A stretch of 64,000 bases of DNA from Lampris incognitus (GCF_029633865.1 NC_079217.1:53521979-53585978), one strand, 5' to 3'. Numbered from the stretch's first letter, positions 1-12,700 are shown. The notes: generated by a model from the letters alone, not told the origin. Numbers and translations: made by a program.

Positions 1-569
1 CTTCCTCTTGATTTATAGCAGGTTAAAAATGCTGAGGTAGGTTATCCCCCTGTGGTCTCTACGGCCCGAGGCAGCGCCACAAACATATAATGCTTTCCTG
101 GATGGCACACTCTGTGATTATCTCACTGCACATGGGGTCCAACAAGCTGAATCCCCGCTCATTGTCAGGAAAACATCTGGATATAAACATTGGGGATTTT
201 TCTACAAGTTGTTCGATGTGTGGGGGGCCAACAACTTCAACTGAAAGAGTGAATTTACACCTCTGTATTACAATCTCAACATCAGTTTCTCCCAACCTCA
301 GTCTTTTTTCTTTTTTCTTTTTTTTAGAATTTAAGTTTGGTTTTGTTTATGAACTATAAAGCTCTGTTTCAGTTCTGAGTAATTATGCTTTCTTTTAATT
401 TTTTCAAAGTGATTTCCCCCTACTTTTATGTATTGTCCTCAATATAAACACTTAAAAGATTTCTTTGCGTCAAGATGTAAGACATATTGGATGCTTGAAA
501 GATGCTGCATAGGCTAATTAAACTTATTAGTACAACTGTTTGAGAAAAAAAGTGATTTGTACAAAATGT

Positions 570-1130
570 TAATGACAATGATCCCGTGGGTGCTGCAGTG
601 CTGGAGCACCCACCGAAAAGCTGGAGCACCCGCGGGAAAGGCCGATCAAAAAATGGATGAGTAGGGTGTCTAGGTAGCGTGGCAGCCTATTCCGTTGCCT
701 ACCAACACGGGGATCGTAGGTTTGAATCCCCGTGTTACCTCCGGCTTGGTCTGGGCGTCCCTACAGACACAATTGGCCGTGTCTGCGGGTGGGAAGCCTG
801 ATGTGGGTATGTTTCCTGGTCGCTGCACCAGCGCCTCCTCTGGTCGGTCAGGGCGCCTGTTCGGGGGGGATGGGGAACTGGGGGGAATAGCGTGATCCTC
901 CCACATGATACAATCCCCTTGTGAAACTCCTCACTATCGGGTGTTTTGTATCTGTCCAAAAGAGGACAGCCGCCTAGTAAGCCTAGACCACGGTAATTAC
1001 TACTTTGTTTTATTTATTTATTTTATTGCAACCGCAATAAAAGTGATGTTGTGACAATAATCATCTCGGTGGTATTCGCTTAATTTGGGCACCCGCGGGC
1101 AAAAAAAAAAAATTGGCGCCCATGAACGTT
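570..1130 (+). repeat. Unclassified interspersed repeat, split by a SINE
   Basis: The outer parts of this segment (about 570-660 and 955-1130) match, in order, a second segment at about 41625-41925. Shared blocks include the stretch around 'gacagccgcctagtaagcc' and the stretch around 'gggcacccgcgggcaaaaa'. The material between them here is a SINE that the other copy lacks, so the second copy shows what the site looked like without the SINE. No coding capacity is visible. Confidence 0.6.
662..950 (+). mobile_element. tRNA-derived SINE family S1, 3'-truncated copy
   Basis: It begins with a tRNA-like head ('ggtagcgtggc', then a B-box-like 'ggtttgaatcc'). The S1 body follows, including a 'cagacacaattggccgtgtc' block and a 'cgcctcctctggtcggtc' block. 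The copy stops soon after the 'aaactcctcac' block, so the last third of the family consensus is missing. Related copies lie near 12585, 15600, 16395, 17645 and 48960. Confidence 0.75.
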
Positions 1131-1370
1131 AATACCGGTAACATCTCTCAAAACCTCAAACTCATTCAGGTGAAGCATGGAATGTTAAAAATATTTTATA
1201 TCAGATTGAAAAAAGTGCTTTCATATAACATGTTAAGGGCAAAAAGGGCAACGTAAAGCTGCCTCACATTAGCCATATGTTGGATGCGTGTATGATAATT
1301 CTGTCAAAGTTGCTTATCCCACTTTAATTCTCCTAATCCTTGTGAAAACCTGTACCTCTTGCCCCAGCAG

Positions 1371-1551
1371 GTGAAAACCCCAGCCAAGCCTCAACGACCC
1401 TTGACCTGTGCGTTCCCCATGACCTGCCCTAATGTCCCCCCTCGAGGGTTTCAGCTGAGGAGCTCAGGAACTGCCCCTACCCAGAGTTACAGTCACAATC
1501 TGCAGCCATGCAGTGTCATCAATCCCCTGAGCCGGCCAGGACACAGACAAG
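1371..1551 (+). CDS. Coding exon of an unidentified gene entering from the left
   Basis: A pyrimidine-rich tract ending in CAGCAG precedes this exon and a GT donor (GTAACA) follows it. The reading frame is open throughout, is Ser/Pro-rich, and ends in phase 1, which fits the next exon exactly (1784-2412). The acceptor is a tandem CAGCAG, so the exon could start at 1368 instead. I do not recognise the protein. The two exons give the C-terminal 269 or so residues, which look like a disordered tail with no known domain. Neighbours of MMP28 and TAF15 in mammals include GAS2L2 and AP2B1. GAS2L2 is only a guess from context, and I see no diagnostic motif for it. Confidence 0.7.
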
Positions 1552-1783
1552 GTAACATAACGGAGGAAAGTGAGGGCTGTACCGAACAAAAGGATGTAGT
1601 GTCAGGATCATGTGCAGCCAATCTGACTTTTAGAAACCGTAAAAAAAAAGTTGTTTTTTTTAAAAGTCAGTGTTTCTGTTGTCTTCATACAAGTTCATGG
1701 CATCATAACCTGGCAAATTGTCAGGACTGTCACAAAGCTTCCACTCTTGTGACATGGGTGTATTTGTTTTTGGCTGTTCCTAG

Positions 1784-2412
1784 GCCACAGACCCCTTACT
1801 GACCCAGGCCTGGAGAAGCTTTATGTAGGAGGAGGAGAGAGTCTGGGTTCAGACAGCTGCTGCAGCACCCCCCCAGGCAGCTCGTGCTATTCTTCCCAGC
1901 GCAGCAGCCCCGCCCTGCCCTCTGCCCCCATTCACCATGACTCTCCTCTGCGCCCCTCCATCTCTCGCTCCCTCTCCCACCTCCTCCTGGAAGAGGAGGA
2001 GGGTGAAGATCCAGAGACCAACGTGGACACAGGTGTCCCCATCTCGTCGCATTCCAATGCAGCTGTTACTGTGGTAACACGTTCCTCCTCCACAGACGCT
2101 CTGTTGGGCCTGCGCACTGAGAGGCCTGCAGCCGTTGGTGCGTCGGCCCTGGAGAGTTTAGCCAGGGAGCTGACTGAGTGTTTGCCCAGGACGCCTATTC
2201 ACCCTACAGGTAGCTCCAGGACATGGGATCCTGCTGGTTTTAAGAATGGCTCTTCCTCCAAGGAGACCTGTGGCAGCAGGACAGTAGCAGTGGGGCAGAG
2301 TCCCTCCAAAGGGCCTGTGGTGGAGGGAGACAGGACTGCAGCAAAGCCCACGGCCAAGCCTCTGTCAGTGCACACACAGGGCAATGAGCCTGTGGATGAG
2401 TTCTTCATCTGA
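1784..2412 (+). CDS. Terminal coding exon of the same unidentified gene
   Basis: The acceptor is 'gttcctag' just before 1784. Joined to the 1371-1551 exon in phase 1, the frame stays open for 208 more codons and stops at TGA 2410-2412, with the C-terminus ending DEFFI. The region is rich in Ser, Pro, Thr and Gly, with an acidic patch (LLLEEEEGEDPE) in the first third, and reads as an unstructured regulatory tail. The intron from 1552 to 1783 is short. The gene is convergent with mmp28, whose stop codon is at 4905. Its function cannot be called from this part alone. Confidence 0.75.
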
Positions 2413-3560
2413 ATTTCTACCACTATACAACATTGTCATGGTGCAGTTAAATGCATATCTCACCACTCTATTGTAAGGACCAAGGAGGAAAAAGGAAGAA
2501 GAACCACTAGCCTGAGGATCCGAAGGAGAGTCGTCGCGCTGGAGGGATCAGCTTGGTTGCTTGATAAATGAGCTGGAGCCATAGAGGTTACAATCATACT
2601 TCAACTGTAGGGGATACTTTCCACTCTTAAATTGTAGCTCTTAATTTTGAACAACCCCTGATGAATTTTAACAATGCAATGACATAATTATACCAGTCCT
2701 TTCTTTTCTAGTTCCAGCTGCTGCATAAGTGATATTGCCAGTCATAACAATAATGTTTAATGTCAGATATATTTTGGGATTTTATACACTCTTAGCCAAT
2801 GATTGTGCAGCAGAAATGAGGAAAAGAAGAAACTACTTGTAGTCAGCATACTAAAAATGACCAGTCTAGGTTTTTCTAGTTTTATACTGTGATGCTAGTT
2901 AGCTAGTGTTTCCTTCCAGTTGACGGCATTAAAATCTTGTCTTACTGACTTGCCAAGGGATAAAACTTGTCGTAGTGCCAAGATACTCCTTGAAAACTAA
3001 ACCCTGAGATCATGATTAAGTTTCTTCGTATATGTCATTGTGATGTAGCCTTCAAGCTAACCTCAATCAATCACTGTCATTCTACCAGACTATGTAGCAG
3101 CTGTTAACTCCGAGCTTTGTTTGCCTTAACCGGCTTGACAACCTTGGATTTCTCGGATAGCACCTCAAGACTGATCGTTGTTGTTTGTTAAACTGTGTAG
3201 TAGACATATGTTACGTGGCTCTTCAATAGACCCTTGCTGAATCATTGCATTGTGGAGACATCTCAATCTATTCTGGAAAAATATGGATGGAGGGATTGAC
3301 TGTTCTTGCTTAAATTCTAATACTGAAACAGCCTTTTGTGAAATAATAAGGGGTATGCCTTCACCATCTTCTACAACTGGACTGTGCAAACATCAAGGGT
3401 CAGAATGTGAAATATTTCTTCTTCATCAGTATTTAATTGTAAATAAGTTGATAACACAGTGTTCAGGAAAAGAAAAAAAAATAGCCCAGCAGTGTCCTAA
3501 GCCCAAAAAGTGTTAAATACTGCAAGGCTTAAATAAACTTGCGGATCAGAAGCTTACAAT
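2413..3560 (+). other. Probable 3' UTR of the unidentified + strand gene
   Basis: No supported coding sequence follows the stop at 2412. The region is AT-rich, unique-looking sequence ending near an AATAAA at 3532-3537. Its extent is inferred only from the stop codon and the poly(A) hexamer. Confidence 0.5.
3532..3537 (+). promoter_or_regulatory. Candidate poly(A) signal AATAAA for the + strand gene
   Basis: A canonical AATAAA lies 1.1 kb after the stop codon. A second candidate, ATAATAAAT, occurs near 3775. Confidence 0.4.
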
Positions 3561-4904
3561 GAGGGATTAACTACAGCGAAACGTTTAAGTATTGCATGTG
3601 TTTACTGGGATCACCCGAGCTGCAGTCAGGTTTGACAGATGGGAGTTGAAACCCACATCTATTTGCGCGGAGCTCTTGATGTAGTCGCTTAGAGACAAAG
3701 GAGCTGTGAGGTGAATTGCTTTTATTTCAAAAAAAGGAATACATACATTTAACCCTGTAATTGTATTGTGTATAATAAATTATTTCTATGGTCATGTGTT
3801 CTTGCATAGCAGAGGGGTCTCTTCAGCAGATCCACGTATTTCATCATCCTAGCTGTCTCGTTGTCATACCTTCATGAAGAATGTGGCCGAGGCCTCTGAC
3901 ATTTGCTCACCATAGAGGATTACTTACATCTGGTGTTCATTTTGGATCTCGATATTTGATCAAACTAACAAATGTGATGATAGATGATACGAAGGACCAA
4001 CTAACCACGAGGCTGTGGTGTCCAGAGTATTGTGTGAGATGCAGATGGGTTAACAGCTGTCTTTTTACTCTGTCTTAATTATAAGGGCTAACGGGTTAAA
4101 TTCAGGCAGTCAGTGGACATCATCTAAGTTACCTAGGCACTATTTTCTCCCTCCAGCTGTATCCAGACCGCTAACCAAAACTGAATTAGGGGTTGTCTTA
4201 TATACTTATACTGAGAAAGATTGGTGGAGGAAAAAAACTGAGAAAGATTGGTGGGGAGGAAAAACTGTCAGGTGCTGCTTTGTGATCACCATGTGATGGC
4301 AGTATTGCTCAGAAGACGTGGACCTCAGTTGTCAGGGGATACAGCACACCAACACGAGCCAAAATTAGCAGTATTTATTAATGTTGTATCAGAAATACTT
4401 TTCAGTCGTTGAAGAAATCTAAGACAAATACAATTTCCACCTTGTTATCCGCGTGCAAATATTGAGGAGATATCACAACAGAGTCAAGTCAACAAAACAC
4501 ATCATGTTGACTGAGAAGGCCCGTCTGGGCCTTATTCCAGCTGTGGTCGAACAGCTGAGAACACCGGTGTTATTGTTTCCGGCACAAGCTAAAGCAGTTT
4601 TTGGTCTGCTGACTGAAGTGTTTTTACAGGCCAGTGCAGGTCTCAGCTGAAATGTTGGGGCCTATCGTTGCATATTCATAAAGCCTTTGCATTGAGTATT
4701 TGCTTCCGCAGCTACAAATCAGGAACCAATACCACCGGCCAGCTTTCCTGGTGGCTTTTATATGAGAAGAGTGATAGTCTGGGTTATCAAAGCAGGGTCA
4801 AAATCCAGCACTCCACCCGCCTTTGAACCCGTTTTTATGTTACAGTACATATCAACAAATATTTAATTGCACTTTGCCTAAAGCTCACAGGCTCAACCTG
4901 TAGG
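3561..4904. other. Convergent intergenic stretch and mmp28 3' UTR
   Basis: No gene is supported here. On the - strand an AATAAA (TTTATT at 4374-4379 on +) lies about 0.53 kb beyond the mmp28 stop and is a plausible end for its transcript. A second - strand hexamer lies near 3720. Short ORFs in this stretch have no recognisable content. Confidence 0.4.
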
Positions 4905-5299
4905 TCAAAGAATGATATTGCTTATGGGAGAGTTCCTGCAACCAGTCCAGCTCAGATCTTGGGCCCAATGGCCTTCTCTTGTGACCCGCACCTTAACTGG
5001 GTCAAATCTCCAGAACCGCTGCTCCCTGAACAGGTAGAGGCAGCCGTCTGGACGGGTCAGCGCCCCGTTTGTCCCCTGTGGCACACCACTCCAGTCTGTC
5101 AGCTTTCGGGGGTAGTAGGGCTCCGAGTGCAGCGTTCTGAGGTTCAGGACAGAGTAGCGGGAGCCCTTGAGGAGGACCATGTGGCCGAGAGGGGCGTAAT
5201 AGAAAGCACAGTCGGGATGCTGGGGGAGCCCCAGCTCACTGCTCCTCCGGGGGAACCCTGGGTCCAGCAGGCTGCCAGAGTAGCGCCACAGCCGCTTAC
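4905..5299 (-). CDS. mmp28: mmp28 exon 8 (last hemopexin blades, stop)
   Basis: The acceptor is TTGTCTAG and the exon joins in phase 1. It encodes residues 390-520, including [10 protein letters not shown] and [10 protein letters not shown]. The final Cys of the hemopexin disulfide lies in WTGC near the C-terminus. The stop codon is TGA at 4905-4907 on the - strand. Confidence 0.92.
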
Positions 5300-5454
5300 C
5301 TAGACAACCCAGATGCCAATATTGAAAATATAAGTCACAGATTCCAGAAGGTGACAATTGTAAATTTTACAGCAATGATTTACATGAAGCACATCATATT
5401 TCAACTGTAATGGACTGGTGCCCCATCCAAGGGGTTATCATTGCGCCCAGTGCA

Positions 5455-5523
<69 letters not shown>

Positions 5524-6697
5524 TGTTTCGGTCACAAGACCTTCCTCGCGGCATGGCATACTGAATCTTCTCACTGAAGCCCAGTGAGAAAATTTTGTCA
5601 AGTGGTAAGTTTCTTAATATTCAACTGATCAGTGAAGTTTTTGTCTGCATGACACTAAAATATACCCAACAACATTTTAATGACAACGCATTCAAAAAAA
5701 GAAAAAGGAAACTGTCCTTAAGCAAAAACAATCAAGTCCAGAACAACCCAAACACTGGGCGGGATGCTTATGTTTGTCTCTGATAGTCAGACCACAGTAT
5801 GGTCGAACCCCTCCCATTTTAAAGGCAGAAAGGGTCATCTCCAACGCCTGTTTCACCACCTTGAAAAAGTGAACCGTTGGAGCCAAAGAGGAGCTAAACA
5901 GCTGTTTTCCCTCTCTGAACGCTAAGATAGGACGGCGTAGAAAAGGGAACGCATTAAGAAAGTTATTAGTTTGTTTAGGGAGGGATTTATCTATTAAATC
6001 AAGTATGAGAATGTCACTATTTGTCTGTCCTTTTTCAGAGATATAGCCCTGTGATGGCCTGGCGGCCTGTCCAGGGTGTCTCCCCGCCTGCCGGCTGCCG
6101 CCCAGTGACTGCTGGGATAGGCTCCAGCATCCCCGCCACCCTGAGAGCAGGGTAAGCGGTTTGGATAATGGATGGAGTGGATTGTTTTACATCTAGTGGA
6201 TTTAAGTGAAACCAGGTTTTAAGTTGTTGAGGAAATGTTTGGCCGTAAACAGGAAGTCTTTTAAATGGCATCTACTCCTAAGAAAGTCGTCGGCCTGCAG
6301 TAAAAGAATGGCACTAAGTAATAAATTCAAATTTTTTTTGGAATTTTTGTATTTAAGGAGCTGGAAAAGTAAAAGCAATGCCTAAACTGCCGCTTTACTT
6401 CCTAATACACTGATTCCTTATTGGTCTGTAACCGACACAGAGCTTTTTCCGAGCTGGGTGATGTCTGAGAGAGCGCTGCAAGCATCGAGGAGGCGAGGGA
6501 ACGCCTGGGTGGTACCTTTAAAAAAGTACCACTTGGAGTCCTGCGGTGAGAAGGCTGCGGCCTCGATGGCTGGGGGGAGGTGTGACCAGCGCTGACGGAG
6601 AGGGAGCGGCACACTCACGTTCCCCTCAGCCGACACCGTCCAGTACATGCTGCCACGGAACACCAGCACCGTCTCATTCTGGTCTGGACACACGCAC

Positions 6698-6739
<42 letters not shown>

Positions 6740-9700
6740 CCATCCATTACAATACTTCTGATGCTTCGAAGGGTCAAACCCTACTGAAGGTTTATTTCTT
6801 GGGTTTTTACAGTTGCTGTAGCTACGTTCTGCCACAAGGGGCGATGTTGCTAGCTGCATGCTGCGTGTTCCGGCCGGACCGTGGCCAGCGTGTCGTTGCA
6901 GGCGGACCTTACCCACGGTGATGGCGTCAAAGATGCCCTGGCAGTACTCGGGCCGGGACGTGTCGTTATCCCCCACGGAGGCGGCTGTTTGCTCCCATTC
7001 CTGCAGCGCAGAGCGGAACACCTGGCCGGCCAGCCGCACCGGCCGCCCCCCCGCCGGCTTACCTGAGGGCAACAAGGCTCGCAAGTTCACATACTGCTTC
7101 AGGAGGAGGAAGACGAAGAAGAAGAAGAAGAAGCTTAGTGGTGTAAACTAGTAATAAGACAAGTTAGCCCCTAGTTAACGGGTCTGACCCTTTAGCCGAG
7201 CGGTTAGTGACGTCCCCTTGTGGTGCAGTACACCTCGTATCGAATCCCGCACCGGGCAAGAAAATAACCGGTTACATTGGTGGCAGCGGTGGGATACGGA
7301 AGTGTGCAGATCCTCAGAAGTCTCTTGGGGGCGCGGGAATAACAAAGCGCGAGGGCGCGCTTCCGGGGAGGGTGACGACTGTAAACTATCAATAAGACAC
7401 GTTAGTCCCCAGCTAATGGGTATCAAATCCCGCACCGGGCAAGAAAATAACCGGTTACAGTGGGAATAATAATAATAATATGTACATAGCAGTTTTCTAA
7501 AAAATTTTTTACAAATTGCTCTACAAAGACATACAACCAGACAAGGCAAAAGTAAGCGTAAGACCAAATAAGTAAGAGTAAAAAAAAAAACAGTATAAAT
7601 AAATTAAAACAAATATCAAACATTTGTAAATGCTTTCATAAAAAGAAAAGTTTCAACTCAGTTTTATTTACAAATTCGCTTCAGGGGGCTTTACAGCAAC
7701 ATCGGATAAAAACCAAAAAAAAACCTTTTAAGAGGGGGAAACAATGGGCGGAAAGCTTAGGGGGAGCAACAGAGAAGGGGTCTCTCTCCCAAGACAGACA
7801 GACGTGTAATGGATGTTGTTTACACAATGTACACAATACAACATTGAAAGAGGATAACAGAATTATAAGGGAGTTGTAAACTATATGAAGACTGGTGAGG
7901 AGGAGGCCAAGCAGTGTAGAGACGCCGCTTGAACAGCCCAGGACCTGAGCCGCGCAACCACCGTCACCATGTAAACAAAACAAACAAGTGTAAACTACTA
8001 ATAAGACCCGTTAGTCCCTAGCTAACGGGTCTGACCCTTTAGCCGAGCGGTTAGTGACGTCGCCTTGTGGTGCAGTACACCTCATATCGAATCCCGCACC
8101 GGGCAAGAAAATAACCGGTTACACTAACAAAAAACACGTTAGTCACACGTCTGAGTGTGAGAAGGACGTAACACTGACACAGGACACGCCGCGAACTCAC
8201 GATTGCAGCGCCCAAAAAGGAAGCTCCGAGGGCGGCCTGACGGGACGCGGAGGCAGGGCAGGCTAAGCTAACTGCTAGCCCGTGCAGACTGGCAATTCCT
8301 CGCCTGGCGTTGACTGTGTTTTAGTGTCGTCGTGCGGGGAGGTGTGTTGATGAGGGTGTCTGGCTGGGAGAGCTGGCGTTGGATCTGCTGAGGGAGCCTG
8401 GTCTGCTGTATCCGGTGGGCCAAGGGACCACGGCCCTGACCGGAGCTGCACCCGAAGAGGAAGCAACGAGGGCGGGCGGTGCGCCCTCGACAGCGCGGCA
8501 GGCTAAGCTAACTGCTAGCCCACGCAGACCAGCAGTTCCCACAGTCATCCCGGCTGGCTGGCGTTCGCTCTCTGGACAGTGATTTATTTTTTGGACTGTG
8601 TTGCACTGAGTTAACTGTTTGTGTGTTGTTGTTTGTTTTGTTGTTGTTTTTTTTATTTGTTCTCTCTGTTTTTGGTGATGTCGTTTTTTGGAGGTTTTTG
8701 ATGTGTGTTTTAATCTTTCACTGCTGTGGGCTGGGTGAAACGAAATTTCGTTTCTTTTGTGTACGCAAGTATATTATAAGGTGCATGGATATGTGACACG
8801 TTGGTCCTTGCCTAACGGGTCGGACCCTTTAGTCGACTGGTTAACGTTGTTGCTTGCGGAGCGGTAAACACGGGTTCGCGTCCCGGCTGTGGCGGTTCCC
8901 GGACTGCTCCACGAATTTGCTACATTGGTGTCAGAAGTGGGATGGTGAGACCATGAGGTCATCGGAAGCGCGTGCGCCCAGAGGCGTGAGGGCGCTGATA
9001 TGCTGAAGGGAGGGTGGTAGTGTAACGTGCATGGATAAGTAGACACGTTGGTCCTCGACTAACGGGTCGGACCCTTTAGTCGACTGGTTAACGTTGTCGC
9101 TGGCGGAGCGGTAGACACGGGTTCGCGTCCCGGCTGTGGCGACGGTCTCTCAGACTGCCCCCCGAATTCGCTACAATATGAAAAAAACAAAAGTAAATTG
9201 TTCCTGATTGAATTATATGGATTTATAAAATATATAATAAGAAAATGTGATGAGGGGGGTGCCAAGCAGTATCCTGGTGGCGACCACTATCACCATGGAA
9301 ATTGGTGGTCTTAAATTTTTGCTTCTATGTAACTATAACATTGACAAAATTCCCCTCAAACTTTCTTCGTTCCACAAACAAATGTTACTGGCATGGTGTC
9401 TAATTTACAAACACAACTTTTCTCCTCACAAGTTTTTTATTTGGAATAATAGATATTTGCTGTATAAAAACAAATCTATCTTTTTCAAACAGTGGTTTGA
9501 CAACAATATTCTTTTGATTAGTCAGTTGTTTAACCAACATGGGCAACTTTACAATTATGTTGAATTCATTCAACATTATAGATTCCCTGTTACACCTAAA
9601 GAATTTTCTATTGTTTTTGATGCTGTTCCCTCTGGTATTGTTTCAATTTTCAAAGGTGTTAATGTGAATGTTAATCTCCCTATATCAGTAGATGTAACTG

Positions 9701-12700
9701 AAACAACTGCTGGGAAAGCATGCTTTTCATGGAACACCAAGAACAAAAACAAGATTATTCGTCAAATGTTTCAACAAGATATTATTAGCTCACCCTCTGC
9801 CTTATCTTATTGGTCTGCCTTTGTTGGTGAAAAAATTGTTTGGGAAAAAATTTGGCTTTTACCTCATAAGTTCCTCTTGACTAATAAAGTAAAAGACATA
9901 TCTTTCAAAATTATTCATAGATTCTATCCAACTAATAATTATTTGCAGAGACTTAAGAAGGACATTGATGTGAGTTGTTCTCTTTGTGGTTTGTTTAATT
10001 GGTTCATTTATTTTGGTCTTGCCCACACACTAAACAACTGTGGAGTAGGTTGTCTCGTTTGATTATTGATCATATTTACCCTCATTTCACCCAGAGTTGG
10101 AAAAATGTATTGTTTGGATATACTGAATTTGATAGGAACCTCGATTCTCAGTTTTATTTAATCAATTTGCCAATTATCTTAACAAAATTTTATATTCAGA
10201 GATCTAAATTCTCTAGCAAGAAACCTAATTTTCCTGAGCTGTCTGCGTATATCAAACAATATATTTCATCAATATCTGATAGTGAAAATAAAAAAGCTGT
10301 AAAAACATATAAGCACTTTATGATTTACAAAATATTTAGTTAAATATGTAATTTATTTGTTTTACTTTATACAACCCCCTGGCATATTTATGTTAATGTT
10401 TATGATAATATATGTGTTAATGTTTTATACATTTGATAATGTGACTATTGTTGATTGACATTGTTGTATACTATTTTTGTACACTTTTGTTAATAAAGTT
10501 CTTTAAAAAAAACTATCACCATGGAGACTTGGGAGGAGGACAGACAACACGTGCGCACGGGGGAGACTCACACCACACCATTCACATACACAGAAGAAGA
10601 AAAAGGAGAAGACGTAATTAAGCGAGAGAGAAAAGACGTGAGAGAAGAGAACAGTTTGCAATAGTCATAACCTATACGCTATATGTAATCTGGTCGGCAG
10701 AACAGTGGTTGGTAAATTCACTGAGACAGAAACCGACCCGCCATGCAGTACAGGTTGTGAAGCACTCAACTTAAAGACAACTAATTGGTAGGTTAAGGCA
10801 GAAAGATGAGTTTTAAGTTTGGATTTAAAGGACTCAACAGACTCTTATTGTCTGACAGCAGCAGGCCGAAGAAGAAGAAGAAGAAGATGATGATGATGAT
10901 GATGATGCAGCGGCAGCACTGCTTCAATCTCCCATGATTCACTTGTTCATCTTGTACAGACTTGGTAGGCGGGTAAATGTCACATTTGTAGAAAATGTAG
11001 GTAGAGCTGCTGTAGTTTTGACCACATGCAGCATTTAAACGATGCTTTCCGGGAAGTGGCCGGCTTGGTGTTTACACACCGGGAGATACCGTACCGCACA
11101 GGAAGTGAAGACCGCACTCAGAGATACCATACATGTAAATCCTCACTTGTAGTGCTAAAAAAATACGAATCCATTTTCATTTGGGGGCCTGTTTTCCCCC
11201 TCGTTAACTCGCACATTCCCCGGCCCTCGAATCAAAGTAACGATGTGAACTGTAAATGCAAAGCAAGGGAGCTGCTCGGCGTTATGAATAGTTTGTGTGT
11301 CGTGATGGTGCACGAGACGTCATTATGGCCATTTTGTTTGCAAGGCGCTGAACAAACATTTGTCTAAGAGGAGGATAAAATCAGCGCTCCCCAGGAAACA
11401 AAGGCAGACGGGAGGGGAACTGGATGTACAGCTGGCCTGGAGGATACACCACAGCCATACTATAGGCTTGGGTCCAGCTGCTCGGCCGTGGAAACACATT
11501 TCATGAAGCTCCCGGTGAACACTTGTTGTGCTGACACTGCTTCCAGGGGCAGTGTGGCGCTCAGCAGTGAGTGTTGCAACGGAGGGAGACCATTTTTACA
11601 CACTTCATTACTCGCTGGTCCCATTCTGTGGTCTTATGTGTCCTACTGTTTCACGGCTGAGCTGTTGTTGCTCCGAGATGTTTCTGCTTCACAGTAACAG
11701 TTGACCGGGGCAGATCTAGCATGGCAGAAATTTGATGAACTGACTTGTTAGAAAGGTGGCACCCTATGACGGAGCCACGCTGAAAGTCACTGAGCTCTTC
11801 ATTACGACACATTCTGCTGCCAGTGTTTGTCTATAGACGCCGAATGGCTGTATGCTTGATTTTGTGCATCTACCAACAAATGGGTGTGGCTGAAATAGCC
11901 AAATCCACTCATTAAAAGGGGTGTCCATATACTTGTGGCCATATTTGACTCATTAGTTCATTAATGAATTCATGATTCATTACGGTTGTTTCAGACATCT
12001 GCTTCTCATCAGGTCACAGTGACATTACCAAGCACCTGGGAGAGTTCACACACACACACACACTCACACAAGGCACTTCTCCTAACAGCTGGGACACTTG
12101 TCCATGATTATTTCTGGTATCGCTTAAAGTGTAAGTGGGAACAGCTGAAGTCTCCTGGCATGACCAACTAGGTGAAAATCAGGCCGACAACCACTCTATT
12201 CTGCCAGATGACTGCATCACAAGATGACCGGTTATAACAGATTATGACAGACACAACCTTCCTGGATATCCTAACTAAAAAAACAATAATAACTCTTTAT
12301 GTCATAATACAGCACTGCCCTGCTTTCTGTATCAGTGAACCTGTGGTTATCTTTATAGTTTGATTCACAAGCATTTCCACCCCTAAAACACATAAAAACT
12401 CAGCGTAACGTGATAAAGTGGTCAAACATGAAAGCTTTCTTACCTATGAGTACTACTTACGACCTCTGATTACTGGTTTTAGATATTACTGGCTAATTTC
12501 CCTGTGATTTAATTGGGGTAGTTTTTTTAGGACCGTTGTTCCCTTCAAAAGAATAAAATTGGGAGGATGAGGAGGCGTGCTAAAATGTCCCCCCCCCTTT
12601 TTCTCCCCAACTGTATCCTGCCAATTACCCTACTCTTACGAGCTGTCCCGGTCACTGCTCCACCCCCTCTGCCGATCGGGGGGGGGGGGCTGCAAACTAC

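Noticed and set aside
7142-9175. CRISPR array or simple satellite from the repeated units
   Set aside because: The repeats have LTR ends, primer-binding sites and TSDs, unequal spacing, and a eukaryotic context.
9247-9299. Start codon of the LINE ORF at 9247
   Set aside because: The insertion begins after the TSD at 9300, so the upstream codons are host sequence.
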